Assembly (NCBI GenBank): GCA_037447655.1
Contig: JBBHKE010003457.1
Location: 1 to 64,000, forward strand
Length of the DNA: 64,000 nt
Direction: 5' to 3'
Source of the DNA: Zygnema cylindricum
Taxonomy: Eukaryota > Streptophyta > Zygnematophyceae > Zygnematales > Zygnemataceae
Shown here: piece after piece, positions 44,508 through 56,866 of the stretch
Numbering within the stretch: the stretch's first letter is position 1
How the letters are laid out: each line of letters opens with the position of its first letter
Position numbers and translations under genes: made by a program
The notes under the pieces: model-generated
Told to the model about the DNA's origin: nothing
The model's input: the letters and a program-made list of their open reading frames with translations, nothing else
Databases searched by the model: none

Positions 44508-45348
44508 TAGTGTTGGGTATCGGGTACCAATTGTCGATATTCGATATGTACCAAACTTCAGGTACCCGATAATCGATATATCGCCTCGATATATCGATTA
44601 TCGAAATATCGCGATATTTAGCCGATATATCTCCGATATATATCGTATCGTCGATATATTGAGGCATTTAAAAAAAAAAATGAAAATTTTCACAGGTCTC
44701 CAAAGTCACGAGCCTTCGGACAAGATGACCGTAAAATCTTTGCCGAAAAGAAATACGGTTTTTTCCTGAAAGTCAGCAGAGTGAAGGAGATCTCTGAGGT
44801 ACATTGACGCGGTACACTTGCGAAGTACACGTACGTAATACGCAAGTACGGATTTCCATACGAAAATGGTCGGTTTTCAAATCTTTGACGATTTTAGAGA
44901 TTTGATCGTCAACTTCCAAGGACCACTCAAATAAAAACACGTATGTAAAAACCTGTTTACAGAAGATACGCGATGTTAACCGAGGCCTCTGTAATACAAA
45001 AATTTTGATGTCCGTACTATTACAGATACCTCCTCATGTAACCATACCCCAAATAAGTAATCATATGAATTACAAAATTTGTACTTTTTTGTCGGTGACA
45101 TTTTGCTGCGTCTACCTTTAAGTCACGGAACGAAAATCACGTCGTACGTGGCGTATCAGACAATTTGTTTTTTTCGCTACAATAACATATTATATTAAAA
45201 TATAAAATATTAAATTTAAAAAAATACTATAGATCGCGATAATTTATGTTGGTTTCGGTACGATATATCGAGGAGTCTGCTCGATCGATATTCGATATAT
45301 CGAGTATCGAAATTATCGCGATATGAATTTACCCGATACACAACACTA
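44508..45348 (+). mobile_element. hAT-like element, copy 2 (subfamily I)
   Basis: 841 bp. Ends TAGTGTTGGGTATCGGGTA and TACCCGATACACAACACTA, exact 8-bp duplication GTGTTTAC (44500-44507, 45349-45356) fitting nTnnnnAn. The subterminal regions are packed with CGATATATCG palindromes. The middle (about 44678-45047) is homologous to the right half of the Harbinger-like MITE at 20090-20459. Confidence 0.88.
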
Positions 45349-45356
45349 GTGTTTAC

Positions 45357-46367
45357 AAAGCTTCCATTTTATTACATAATGTGCGATGGAAAAACCATCA
45401 AAGTACAAAGGGGGTAAAAAAAAGAAATAGAATAGTGTTTACTACTGTACCGTGTCAGATTTGCGACGCTAATCATGATGTCACGTACTTCCACGATACC
45501 AAAGAGTACAAAGTACAATAATGTTGGATTGTATGGACAGTACAAAATTTTCATTTTTTTTGGTTTTCTGATAAACCGACCGTAACCGACCATTTTATTT
45601 TTTCGTGTAATACATTATTTTACCTTCGAAACATTTGTGATCACAACACATAGCCCATTTAAGTATAGCGCTATTAAAGCTATGAGCTATATAGCTTATA
45701 GCTAGCTCGTCTGAGGAGCTATATAGCATGGCTTTGGTTGTATTNNNNNNNNNNTTGTCTGCCTGCAAGCTTATTACATGTCGAAAGGCTCGTAGCTGAA
45801 ACATCTAAAGCCTTCAAGAGCCTTTCGGCATGTTTACTGGAACGAGTTTTATAACGCGCTACATCTTCATCCCATTTTCATAGCATAAAGACACTTAGTC
45901 TGGTTGCCATTGGGCTTTTCTACTGATTCCTTGTTCACACCAAAATTTTGGGACGTAACTCCGATTGAAGGTGTCACGTGACACGTCACACGCTTCGACG
46001 TCATAAAACATAGGCGAGAAAACAAACCAGCACATTTTCAAACTTTTAGGGTTTAGCTTGGACTATTTTTTCGCGCGGGAACAACGAAATAGCCGTTCGA
46101 ATGTTGTGTTTGCTTAGTCATCTTTTCGGGTTACCGTTGGTCTGATTCACAGAAATACGATACTTTTACCCTACTTCTACATCGCGCAATATTTTGAGCA
46201 AGGTCATTTGTACGGCTTTCCGAGAACTTCCGAAATCTACAAAGTCGATGCTCGGAAAGCTGTACATTATTCGAACGTCCGTCTGTTGCGGAAGTGTTTT
46301 TTTTTTCCGGTGGGAATATGCTATGAGATTACATCCGGAAGTCTGTGAAATTGTACAAAAAACAATA
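45357..46367. other. Intergenic sequence with assembly gap
   Basis: No gene seen. Ten Ns occupy 45745-45754. The bases to the left of the gap form AGCTATATAGCT-type palindromes (45680-45730), and a strong hairpin lies to its right. Confidence 0.6.
45777..45832. repeat. Long hairpin next to the gap
   Basis: Arms CATGTCGAAAGGCTC (45777-45791) and GAGCCTTTCGGCATG (45818-45832) pair over 14 of 15 positions across a 26-nt loop. A MITE end or foldback element is likely. GTTTACTGG follows, as it does near 57047. Confidence 0.7.
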
Positions 46368-46760
46368 TTTTTGTAATACAGAGTCCTCGGTTACATCGCG
46401 TAACGTTTGTAAATAAGATTTTACATACGTGTTTTGATCTTAGTGGCCCACGTAAGCTGAGGATTCAATCTTTAAAATCGTCGAAGATTTCGAAACCGAC
46501 CGGTTTCGTTTTAAAATTTGTACTTGCGTATTATGAACTTGTAGTTTCGCAATTTGAATTTGTATTTCAAAACAAAAACGACAAAAAATAACGCTCAAAG
46601 CCTCGAAAGTCGAAACAATGAAACTGGAAGGAATGCAAACACCGTACTTTTGGAAGGAAGGCAAAAACCGTACTTCTTCTGGCAAGAAGGCATTACTGTA
46701 CTTCTTTTCCGCAAAGATTTTACGGCCACCTTGCCCGTAGGAACGTGACTTTGGTGACAT
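46368..46760 (-). mobile_element. Fragment related to the hAT/Harbinger-like middle segment
   Basis: Reverse-strand similarity to 44690-45000 (TACAGAG..CTCGGTTACATCGCG, ACATACGTGTTTTGAT, GCAAAGATTTTAC). Terminal repeats are not found, so this is a truncated copy. Confidence 0.55.
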
Positions 46761-46776
46761 CATAAAGTTTTAATAG

Positions 46777-47662
46777 TACACCCCGAATCGTAATTAGAGT
46801 AAATTACTTTAATTCGGTCGCTCGAAATTTCGACTCTATCACATGAAATAGAGTAAACGATTCTAATTTTTTCATTATTCTATTTAAGTTAAAGTTTAAT
46901 TAGCGTTAGGTTTGTTTTAAATAGTGTGGAGTACGGACGGTGTCAGACCGTGCAAAATTGTACTTTATTAAGTAAAAAAGTACAAATAATGATTTAATAC
47001 AGGTCGTTATCATGTAACTCCGTTTTAAAAAACCGCGTAGTACAAACGTCACAGTGACGATAAACTGTAATAACGCTAATTCAGTCGCCCTAAATTTTGA
47101 CTCTATCACCTTAAATAGAGTAAATGACTCTAATTTTGTCATTATTATATTTAAGGTAAGGTTTAATTAGCGTAAAAATTTATAATATAGGTTCATTTTA
47201 AATAGTGTGGAGTACGGACGACGTCCGACCGTGCAAAATTGTACCTTTGTAAGTAGAAAGGCACAAATAATGATTTAATAAAATCACGCTCGCACGTGAA
47301 GTCGCACTAAACAAAAAATCAATCACATCGAAAAAAAACCGTTCGCATAACTCTCGTCCGTCGACAACATCATTGTCAGTGTGAACATTAATTGACATTC
47401 AGCTCGACAAATAGTTATAGCGTCATAATGACGTCAAAACTATACGGACTGACAGATTTTGCACGTCTACGTAAGTTAGTGTTCATAATTTCAGCGCGGA
47501 TAATTATTGCCGACATAACCCAATATAGAGTACTTAAATAAATCATAGTAAACTTCCTCCGTGAAAACGTTCTATCACACAAATTAGCATTCATAACTCT
47601 AATTGTTTATTTTGTTTTTTTACTCTAATTTTTTCTTTACTCTAATTACGATTCGTGGTGTA
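46777..47662. mobile_element. TACACC-terminus MITE with internal duplication
   Basis: Left TACACCCCGAATCGTAATTA and right TAATTACGATTCGTGGTGTA are inverted repeats with one mismatch over 20 bp. About 270 bp of the interior occurs twice in tandem (46790-47030 and 47060-47300), which accounts for the 886-bp length. It abuts the next copy. Confidence 0.7.
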
Positions 47663-47665
47663 CAG

Positions 47666-48222
47666 TACACCGCCAATCGCTATTAGCGTACAGGTTTCTT
47701 TAGCGTATAAGAATAATTACAGTGATTTACACTAATTAGGAATTTGAAAAAAAAAAAAAAAAATTATAATTGTTTACTAATGCTAATTTGGGTATTTGAA
47801 AAAAAAATATGTCTGTCGCAAACATGCTTACACTAATATAAGTACTTGTACAAGATCTGAAAATTCGTACACAAATTGTACGTTCACACGGTCGAAACGT
47901 GGTTGTTGGACGAATATGTGCGAACGTGATATTTGACAACCCGATTTCATCCCCATTTTAGAGCGCATATTCTCATGCGTCTGCGGTTACTAAAACTCAT
48001 TAAATATACCTTTTCACTTAAAAATGTACGATTTTGTTTGGTTTGACATTGACCATTCGCCACAGTATTTAAAAGACAACGTACTTTCGTTTTGTACGGT
48101 ACTTGGAAATAAACCCCAAATGGCGTAAAGAAAAAAACAGAATAAGTTATGCTATTTGAGAATTTGAAAAAAAAAACGGGACGGAATTAGTATATATTAC
48201 GCTAATAGCGATTGGCGGTGTA
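47666..48222. mobile_element. TACACCG-terminus MITE, intact copy
   Basis: 557 bp bounded by perfect 23-bp inverted repeats (left begins TACACCGCCAATCGC). If the outer TA is the target duplication, the element would be Tc1/mariner-like. No transposase. A poly-A run and T-rich tracts lie inside. Confidence 0.85.
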
Positions 48223-48433
48223 TTTCATCGTCGCACCTGTCTGCCGTCCAGGTGTAGAGATTGTACGGGTTTTGTGATGGTGTACTTCGTGAGGTGGGTC
48301 CACTATTACTGAGGCGGATGGAGACCAAAGTAACACAAATTTTGTTTTTTAGTCCTCCTTTTCTCGCCAGTGCTCTACCATCGATGAGCATCTTGGACTT
48401 CGTTTAGGGACAATGACGACCATTTTTTTACGG

Positions 48434-48906
48434 TACTCCGCGAATCATAATTAGAGTAAAAAAACGAAAAAAAAAAAATTAAAGTTATTAACTCTATTTT
48501 GGGTAATAAACCCTTTAAAAAAAAAACTTTAATTTATCAATAAGTATAATTTGGGCGTAAATTTGGGATTAGGTACACGTACATAATCTAACAAAACGTA
48601 CAGTGTCATGTCATTATGATGTTCGCACTACGCAGTTTGTTAAAACACATTTACACGATAACGCCGTGCATTAAATCATTATTTGTACTTTTTTACTTCA
48701 TAAAATACAATTTTGCACGGTCAAACATTGACCGTACGCCACATTCTTTTAAACAACGTTGTATTAGAGTTATTAACGCTCATTTAAAAAATACCTAGAA
48801 TAATGTAAAGAATAATTTAGAATAATGTACTCTTTTTATGGTGAAAGAGTCCAAATTTAAGGTGGCAAAATTAGCGCACATAATTATAATTACAATTCGC
48901 GGTGTA
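48434..48906. mobile_element. TACACCG-terminus MITE, diverged copy
   Basis: 473 bp, left TACTCCGCGAATCATAATTA, right TAATTACAATTCGCGGTGTA, imperfect inverted repeats of the same family. Confidence 0.6.
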
Positions 48907-49987
48907 GTGCACAAAGAATTGAATCTATAATTTGTTCTCAAAGAAAAATTATTGATTTTTCCGGCAACAAATTAGCCTACTTATTTCCATTGGCGTAATA
49001 GGTCTACATATTGGGGCAAGAATTACACCCACAACATATTTGGGAATTTGGCCTTTGATGATGCATTACCTCTCACATTTTTTGTTTGCGAGGTCTTGAA
49101 CCAAAGTTGTCATGGAAATGGAGGAAAACTCTTTAACATTTCACCTTGTTCCTCTCTCAACTCGTAACAAAGGTTTCACCTGTTTCATCTCACATTGTCG
49201 ATAATAACTTTGAGTTCTACCTACGAACAATGGTGCAACTAACTCCTAATGAGTTTCAAAACCTCACATATGTGATACATCTAGTTTAATCGACATTTGT
49301 GTTCAAAATCGACAGCGTGGTCTCTCATTGCTAAGAAAACCAAGTTCTACAAAGCTCCATTTTATGTCAAAACAACTTACATGTGCTACGTTTAGACGTT
49401 TGTTTAAAACAGTCGTGGTTTGAAATAACCAACCTTATGTTTGGAACGACCGTATCGATGCACGAGGTATCTATATACTTTATTTTTCACGTGTATGGGA
49501 ATGTAATACAACATATGACTTAGTGCGTAGATAATTTGTAGTTGTCGGGGTTGGTATGAGGTACACCACTAAAAGAGCGATATCCTTTTAATCCCTGTGT
49601 CCAGTATTTAGTCCACACGTTTTTTAAGCCTAGCTCAACTTATTTGTCTTTAACGTTGGAATAACCCATCTATTATTTTGCGATGGATATTTTTCAATCT
49701 TGGAACAAATTCGTTGACAACTTGTTTCGTGGCTTTGGTCGATTATTTTGTTAATGCAATGGACCACTGGAACCTCCATCCATAATTTTGACCGCATTCT
49801 AATATCAACTTGTCCATCCGGCGAGTTTAATGTGCGACCCTCTGCCAAATCATTTTGGGAAGCGACAAGGGAGGCTTTATAGATCTTCCACCGATAGATT
49901 TGGTCCTCATTGACAACGATCACGATTACCGGCCTTAGTTGGACAAGGTAATAGTAATAAATTTTGTAGGTTTTTTCTTATGGCCAC
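48907..49987. other. Intergenic sequence
   Basis: No recognised gene. A 97-codon minus-strand frame (49923-49630) has a plausible mix of residues but no recognisable motif and no supporting splice or repeat context. Confidence 0.4.
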
Positions 49988-51548
49988 TACATTGTGAATC
50001 GCTCATAGTGTTAATAAATTGTTAATGTAAAGAAATAAATTGTGTTATTACTGCTATACTGGGTTTTATGACCGTGCCAACACTCTGATTTAGACACCTA
50101 ACACTTTTTAGGGTACACATTCCCATAGTGTAGCCCCTCCAACCTGTGTTCACACAAACAATGTTTGGGCATGTGAGAACAAGTTCTTATGTTTTGGCCA
50201 GTCTTTATTATTAGTAATCAACTATGAGAGCCCTTTCGCGTGCCAATGTCACTCACTTTCTGTTATTGACTACGTTAGCTTTCCCCATTTGGTGTACGTT
50301 TGTACAAAAATTGTCAAGTTTCATTAGACAAAAAGTGAGGTTGTAACTGATTTTCAAACTTCTCCGTACTACCTCGTAACTCCTATTTTGTTTGTATCCG
50401 GAAACAACATTATATAGAATTTTGCCAATATTCTCCAACGGTCTAAGAGTTAACAATGACTGTTGAATATATTTTCGCGAAGCATTCGGTTCGAAAGTTT
50501 TTGTAAACGGTTACAACAAATTTTGGGTCGCGACACGTTGGATAGTGAACAAATGTGTCAAGATAGCAAACAACATAAATTGAAAATTTTCGCACACGAT
50601 ATACGCAGTAACCAACCCTACAAAAAATACAAACAAAATCTTGTAACGCACTTTTGTCATGTTATTTTTGTTTGGGCCCATTCGTCACATTATTTCTCGC
50701 AACGCTCATTCGTCACGCCAAAAAACATGATCCCTAAAAAAATAAGCTGGTATCTGACAAGCATAGATATCTCATGCGCATAAAACGCACTCATGAAACG
50801 CCCAAAAAAATAACAAATGCGCATGAAACAAAATTCAAAAACATTATAAAATGCGTTGACCGATTTTGACTTTATAATAAAAGAAAAAATATATAAACAT
50901 CTAGTTATATAATGGAAATGACTAAAAGAGGCATAATAAAAAATATTACTACTACTTAATCAACCTTATTTTTGTTTTACGTTAATATGCGTAATGTTTA
51001 ATTAGCGTTGGATACTCTCATTTCAACTTCTTAAAAAATGTACAATGTACGAATTGTGTCAGTTCGTACTAAAACCATTCATTATTTCGTATTGACGTAC
51101 AAAATAAATGTCAGGCAATGGCCTTAACAAAGGGAATTGAGTGCGTCGCCGCCGAAAAGCGTACTCAGATTTGATTCCAAGTAATAAAGACGAAGGCAAA
51201 TCACGAAAACCTGTTTTCAAATGTTCAAGTGTCGAATATGTGAACACAGACTATAAGTACCGTATAATTAGCGTTAAATGCTCTATTTTCAACTTTTTAA
51301 AAACTTAAATAGTGTAGTTGAAAAAAATGAATGAGATTGTACGAAAATTGCTCATTATTTTGTACAACTGTACAGAAATAAGTGTCGGGTAAAGGCGTTG
51401 ACACGGGAAATTAAGTGCGTCGCCACGAAAACCCCCCCTCGGATTTTATTCCCAGTCATAAAGACGAGGGAGAATTGTGATAACCTGTTCTCACATGCTC
51501 AAGTGTCGAATATGTGAACAAAGATTATCGCGGCTACTTCCAAATTAG

Positions 51549-52344
51549 CAGTGTTTTGTATCCGCAAGGATTTGCAGATAATTAATTTGGGCCTATATTT
51601 GGGTTGCCGATAATCGATATATTGGTACGATATATCGTTATGGGTGTTATCGTCGATAATTAACCGATATTATCGGTTGTTTATCAGTGATAACACTGCT
51701 ATCGATAACTATTAACGATAACTGTATGGACCGTACAGATAAATGTACGGCCAGTACACTCAATTGTACGTGTTTTTCCCCGGACGCGGCACGGACCCCT
51801 TTCCCCCTGATTTCAATAAAAAATCACGATATTTTATTGATTATTTATAATTTAAGGGGGTTTTACTTGGGTTCCACGCTCCCATACCCGTTCAGAATGT
51901 CCTTTTGACCGTTATTTTTTTTTTGCAAGGTTAGTTACGCCCTCATTTCACTTCCATGGTGACAGTAAATGGTGGCAATATGACAGATGTGTTCATGTGC
52001 TTTGTTCGTCTGTTTTCCGAAAAAGTTTGGTTTACAAATTTACAATATGATATAATATTTTCGTTTCGGTACTATAGTTTTAAAACTATAAAGTATTGTT
52101 TTAAATTTGTGAGTGTTTATGAGCTACGGTGTCCATAATAAATTGTAGTTAAACAGATACGGAACATATTTTTATACGTGGCATGCCACACTATATATAG
52201 TCAATAATATAATACAGTATGTTATAAAGTACTCTTGCATGCATACTATTTTTTTTTGTTGGTGTCGGACCGATATAACGGAACATTTGTCTGTTCGATA
52301 ACCGATAACTGTCGGTATCAGTGTTATCGAGATACACAACACTA
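51549..52344 (+). mobile_element. hAT-like element, copy 3
   Basis: 796 bp, ends CAGTGTTTTGTATCCGCAAG and GAGATACACAACACTA, exact 8-bp duplication CAAATTAG (51541-51548, 52345-52352). Interior similar to copies 1 and 4 (ATCGTCGATAATTAACCGAT, GGACGCGGC.CGGACCCC). Confidence 0.85.
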
Positions 52345-52420
52345 CAAATTAGTGTTAGGTGTATAAAATATCGTTAGTTTTTTACTTTTTGTTGGCGTTA
52401 GGTTCGTGAACCCAAAATAG

Positions 52421-53617
52421 TAGTGTTGTGTATCGGTAAGGATTTGCTGATAACCAATATGGGCTTTTTTTCGGGTAGCCGATAATCGATATATTAGTAC
52501 GATATATCAATTTCTCTGTTATTGTCGATAAATAGCCGATATTTATTGGTTATTATCGGCGATAACACCGATATCGATAACTATCGGCGATAGCTGTACG
52601 GACCGTACAGATAAATGTACAGCAAGTACACTCAACTGTTCGTGTTATTTCCCGGACGCGCTGCGGACCCCCTTAACCCCGATTTCGGTATAAAATCGCA
52701 ATATTTCCTTCATTATTTATAATTCAAGGGGGTTTACCTTGGTTTTACACCCTCCCATACCCGTCCAGAATGTCATTTTGATTGTTAGTTACGCCCATAA
52801 ATGTCCAATTCGTACGGATTTGGAATTTTCTATTAAAATTACGTAGTATTCGTTGACTTTATACTTTTCGTAAAATTCGTATAGATTTCTCGATACGGAA
52901 ATGTACAAAAGTGTACGGAAAGCAAAATACTATAAAATCCCTATAAAATCTTTAAAACTACAGACAACTAACATAAGTGTACGAAATTATACATAAAATG
53001 TACCCTACAAACCTAGTAACATGGCAAATCTTTGTCAACCGTACTGAAATATAAATAAACGTACAGCAATGTACCCAAGAAACCCTAAAACCCCCCCTTA
53101 TAATAACCCTAAGTAGTACGAATATGTGCAAACATTGCACGTAAATGTACGAAAAATGTAGCGCAACTGTACTAAAATATACGGAAATGTACGGCAATGT
53201 AACCCTCCAAATCATAAAATAAATAACCTTAACGAGTGCGGAACATACAACCACTATACGTACATGTATGAAAAGTGTGCGGCAATTATACTGAAATATA
53301 CGGAATTTAAAGAAATGTACTCTAAAACCCTAAAAATCATTTAAATAACCCTAAAAAGTACGGACATATACGGACACTGTATATAACTGTACGAAAAATT
53401 ACGCGTGCAATGGATAGTTATTTATTATATAAAGTCAATGATAAAATACAGTATGTCATAAAGTACTATTGTATGCATACTATATTTTTTTAAAGTTATC
53501 GCCGATATGGAACTTGTTGGTCTCGGACCGATATATCGGGACCTCTGACCGTTCGAAAACCGGCAACTATCCGTTTTGGTGTTATCGCAATAAATTTCTT
53601 ACCGATACACAACACTA
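52421..53617 (+). mobile_element. hAT-like element, copy 4, with internal tandem repeats
   Basis: 1,197 bp, ends TAGTGTTGTGTATCGGTAA and TTACCGATACACAACACTA, exact duplication CAAAATAG (52413-52420, 53618-53625). The extra length comes from about four units of roughly 120 bp at 52930-53410, each with GTACGGAAATGTAC-type words and CCCTAAA. Confidence 0.88.
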
Positions 53618-53655
53618 CAAAATAGTGCTTAACTATAATAGCGATTCACAGTGTA

Positions 53656-55468
53656 CGTTCAACCTTTTATTTGAATGTTCTCGTACTTTATGTTGGTATA
53701 TATTTTTTTGCACGAAAAGTATACGCATTTTACGAAAATGTTCAATATCTAACAAATGACGAAATTTCGTATAAATGTCAAAATCCTTTGAATGAGACAT
53801 CTACTCTGACTAGGCGTTTGCAAAGAGTACAAAAATTGTGTTGTACGACGAACTGCTTGCACATACATGGTACGCAAATGATTGGTCGGTGTGAAAAATA
53901 TTTGACAATTTTCAATATACGATCTTATCTTACTTGGTACCACCCAATTTTGGGCACGTGGATTATATACTCTGCCCGATAAAACATCGTTCAAAATGCA
54001 GCATCTTGTAATGTTGGCCGAACAATTACAGAATGTCGTAACGGAGCTTCACCCTCCACCCTATATTTTAACCTGAATATTCGGCTCTGTATAGGTATTT
54101 CCTATATCGTACCAGAAAACATATTATATGTATATCTTATGGGCGTAATATTTCGCACGTTAAATGTTTAATATAGAATTGCTTTGTAGTTTGTCATAGT
54201 TGTTCAAAACACATTTTACGCACAATTCGAATGCGCGTACAATACGTAGAAATTGGAGAGGTCGACTTGAAAAAATCGTAAAAAACGTTAATGATTTTTT
54301 TTTCCGTACAAATTTGTACATGCCTAAAAAATTGAATTGAACATGTACCGCAGCAAGTACGCCAAAAATAACATATATTTAAATAGTTATCACACCTCAT
54401 GTATGCACTGGAACATCTTCATCAACTGGTTACGGTCAATCCTATCGACAGATATTAGGGGCGTAGGTTGGTCCATGTTCAACTCTTGCGAAACGTTTTT
54501 TTTTTGTCAGAATAAAATTGTATGTCGTTCACAGACAGGCAACCATGGCCTTATCTCTCTACTTTTTCGTCAACGGCTTCAACGGCAGTTTACTAACTAT
54601 TGCCGTGGCGTCGGTAACGATATCTTCCTTGAATTTTCGCTTTCAACTGTTGAATACGACGCTCAAATAGCTTGACACCGCAACGTCTCTTTTTGGAAAT
54701 GTCCGTAGATGTGACGACAAATTTCCGTACATTTTTGTGTACATTACGATCAATTTACTGAACAGAATGTACCGCTACGTGCATCGAATCTTTTCGTTAA
54801 TATCCGTATAGTTGCCGTAAATATTCGTACATTTACCGTAATTTGTCTATCGGTTTCCATAAATTTCCAGTTTCAATTTATTGTAGATGTTTTTTTGAAA
54901 GTCACGTACAATACGTAGAAACTGGAAAAAAGGAAAAAATCGAGCGTATTGAACAAGTAAGGGTGAACTTCCATTAAAGGAAAAGTGGGGTTGTTTACTG
55001 GATGCCGTACGATTTCGTACAGATTCGTACCATTTTTTTTTTGTTAGACGAAACATGACGAAACATGTCTAATGGATGGCTCCAACATTATAGGCGTAAA
55101 TGTCGACTGTTGGATTTTTCACTTTTTTAGATTCGTGAAGCAATCACGCACATCGTCCAGTGTGAAGAGACTCTCATCGGGAGGAGAGTTTCTTCACACT
55201 GGTCGCATACCATTGGTACACGTGAAAATTAGAAAAAAATCCACCACGAACAGGCAATGTCAATCGAACACGTCGTACACGCCATGTGCCTTCCGCCACG
55301 GTGTATGAAGGTCGACCGAAATATCTTCGCAAGCTCCTTCTGACATCCGCTGACCTTAAAAGTTTGCGGCGCCTTTTTGACATTCTGTTCCGAAATTTTC
55401 ATTTTCAATTTCAAAATTAAAATCTGGTCGCAAAATTTTCCCACGAGTCATTAACTACCTTCATTAAC
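53656..55468. other. Intergenic sequence
   Basis: Rich in TGTACG/CGTACA words. No gene recognised. Near 55155-55200 a short imperfect inverted repeat (CCAGTGTGAAGA and TCTTCACACTGG) forms a 12-bp perfect hairpin stem. Confidence 0.5.
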
Positions 55469-56866
55469 TACACCGTCAATCGCTATTAGAGCATATAACG
55501 CCAGTTCGGTGCCCTTTAAAAAAAAAAAAAACCCGAAATACAATCTATAATTCTATTTTTTCCATTATTCTAATTAGGGTTTTTTTTTCAATTAGCGTTA
55601 ATAATGAAAGTACACTTCGACGGAAATAGTATGGCGTACGGACACAATATTTCCGTACGAGTGGTACTTTTTGAAGTACCAAGGCATAAAGATACACTTA
55701 ACATTATTGCGCACACATGTGAATGTGCACTGGAAGAAAGAGATGCAATCTCGTCGACAAAAATCACGTTCTCATATGTTCGTCCGTCGACCGTCCGTGT
55801 GAACAGCGCGACGGCGTACGAATTGTCAGATTTTGTACAGATACACATATTACTGCAGATATCGAAAGGGCGAGTATTTATTATTCAGGACAACCCAAAT
55901 TACAGTTAGGGATTAATTAGTATATATATATATTTTTCAAAAAATAGAAATTCCCGATTAGTGTTAATAACACTAATATTTTTTTTACGCTATTTATTCC
56001 TTTACTCTAATAGCTAGTGTTGGGTATCGGGTAAATTCATATCGCGATAATCTCGATATTCGATATATCGAATATCGATCGAGCAGGATCCTCGATATAT
56101 CGTACCGAGACCAACATAAATTATCGCGATGTATATCGCGATATATAGTATTTTTTCAATGTATATTTTTTATTCTTTTATATAATATGTTAATTTACCG
56201 AAAAAGTCAAATTGTCTAATACGCCACGTACGCCGTGATTTTCGTTCCGTGACTTAAAGGTAGACGCCGCAAAATGTAACGAACAAAAAAGTACTAATTC
56301 TGAAATTCTAATGATTAATTATTTGGGGTTATGGTTACACGAGGATGTCTCTGTAATAGTACGGTCAGCAAAATTTATGTATTACAGAGGTCTCGTGTAC
56401 ATCGCGTATCTTTTGTCAAAAAGTTTTACATACGTGTTCTGATATGAGTGGCTCCACGTGAGCTGACTACCAAATCTAAAAAATCATCGAATATCTGAAA
56501 CCGACCTTTTTCGTCTGTAAAATTGTACTTGCGTATGATGTACGTGTACTTCACAAGTGTACCTCGTCAATGTACCTCAGAGATCTCCTTCACTCTGCTG
56601 ACTTTCAGGACAAAACCGTATTTCTTTCCGGCAAAGATTTTACAGTCACTTTGTCCGAAGTCACGATTCTTTGAAAACCTGTGGGATTCTTTTTTTTTTT
56701 AGCTTCGATATATCGACGATTCGATATATCGGCGATATATCGCGATAGTTTGAAATTTGATATATCGAAGCGATATATCGATTATCGGGTCCTTGAAATT
56801 CGATATATATCGAATATCGGCAATTGGTCCTCGATACCCAACACTCTAATAGCGATTGACGGTGTA
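55469..56866. mobile_element. TACACCG-terminus MITE interrupted by a hAT element
   Basis: Perfect 23-bp inverted repeats at both ends (left begins TACACCGTCAATCGC). Removing the hAT copy at 56015-56845 and one target duplication leaves about 559 bp, the same as the 557-bp intact copy. The nesting order is therefore clear: the MITE came first and the hAT element second. Confidence 0.85.
56015..56845 (-). mobile_element. hAT-like element, copy 5 (subfamily I)
   Basis: 831 bp, an inverted copy of 44508-45348. Ends TAGTGTTGGGTATCGGGTA and CGATACCCAACACT, 8-bp duplication CTAATAGC (56007-56014, 56846-56853). It carries the same Harbinger-like middle segment. It sits beside the right terminus of the MITE at 55469-56866. 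Confidence 0.85.

Larger units (their letters stand above)
49988..53655. mobile_element. Possible TACAC-terminus element carrying two hAT insertions
   Basis: Left TACATTGTGAATCGCTCATA and right ATAGCGATTCACAGTGTA are imperfect inverted repeats of the TACACCG family. Both hAT copies (51549-52344, 52421-53617) lie inside, close to the right end. With them removed about 1.7 kb remains, three times the standard length, so the ends may belong to different copies. Confidence 0.35.

Noticed and set aside
44467-44769. Protein frames at the hAT copy 2 left end
   Set aside because: Both strands give frames built from CGATATATCG palindromes; no domain and they cross the element boundary.
50463-50783. 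A 106-codon protein gene
   Set aside because: No recognisable motif, AT-rich codons like the surrounding intergenic DNA, and no splice or repeat context.
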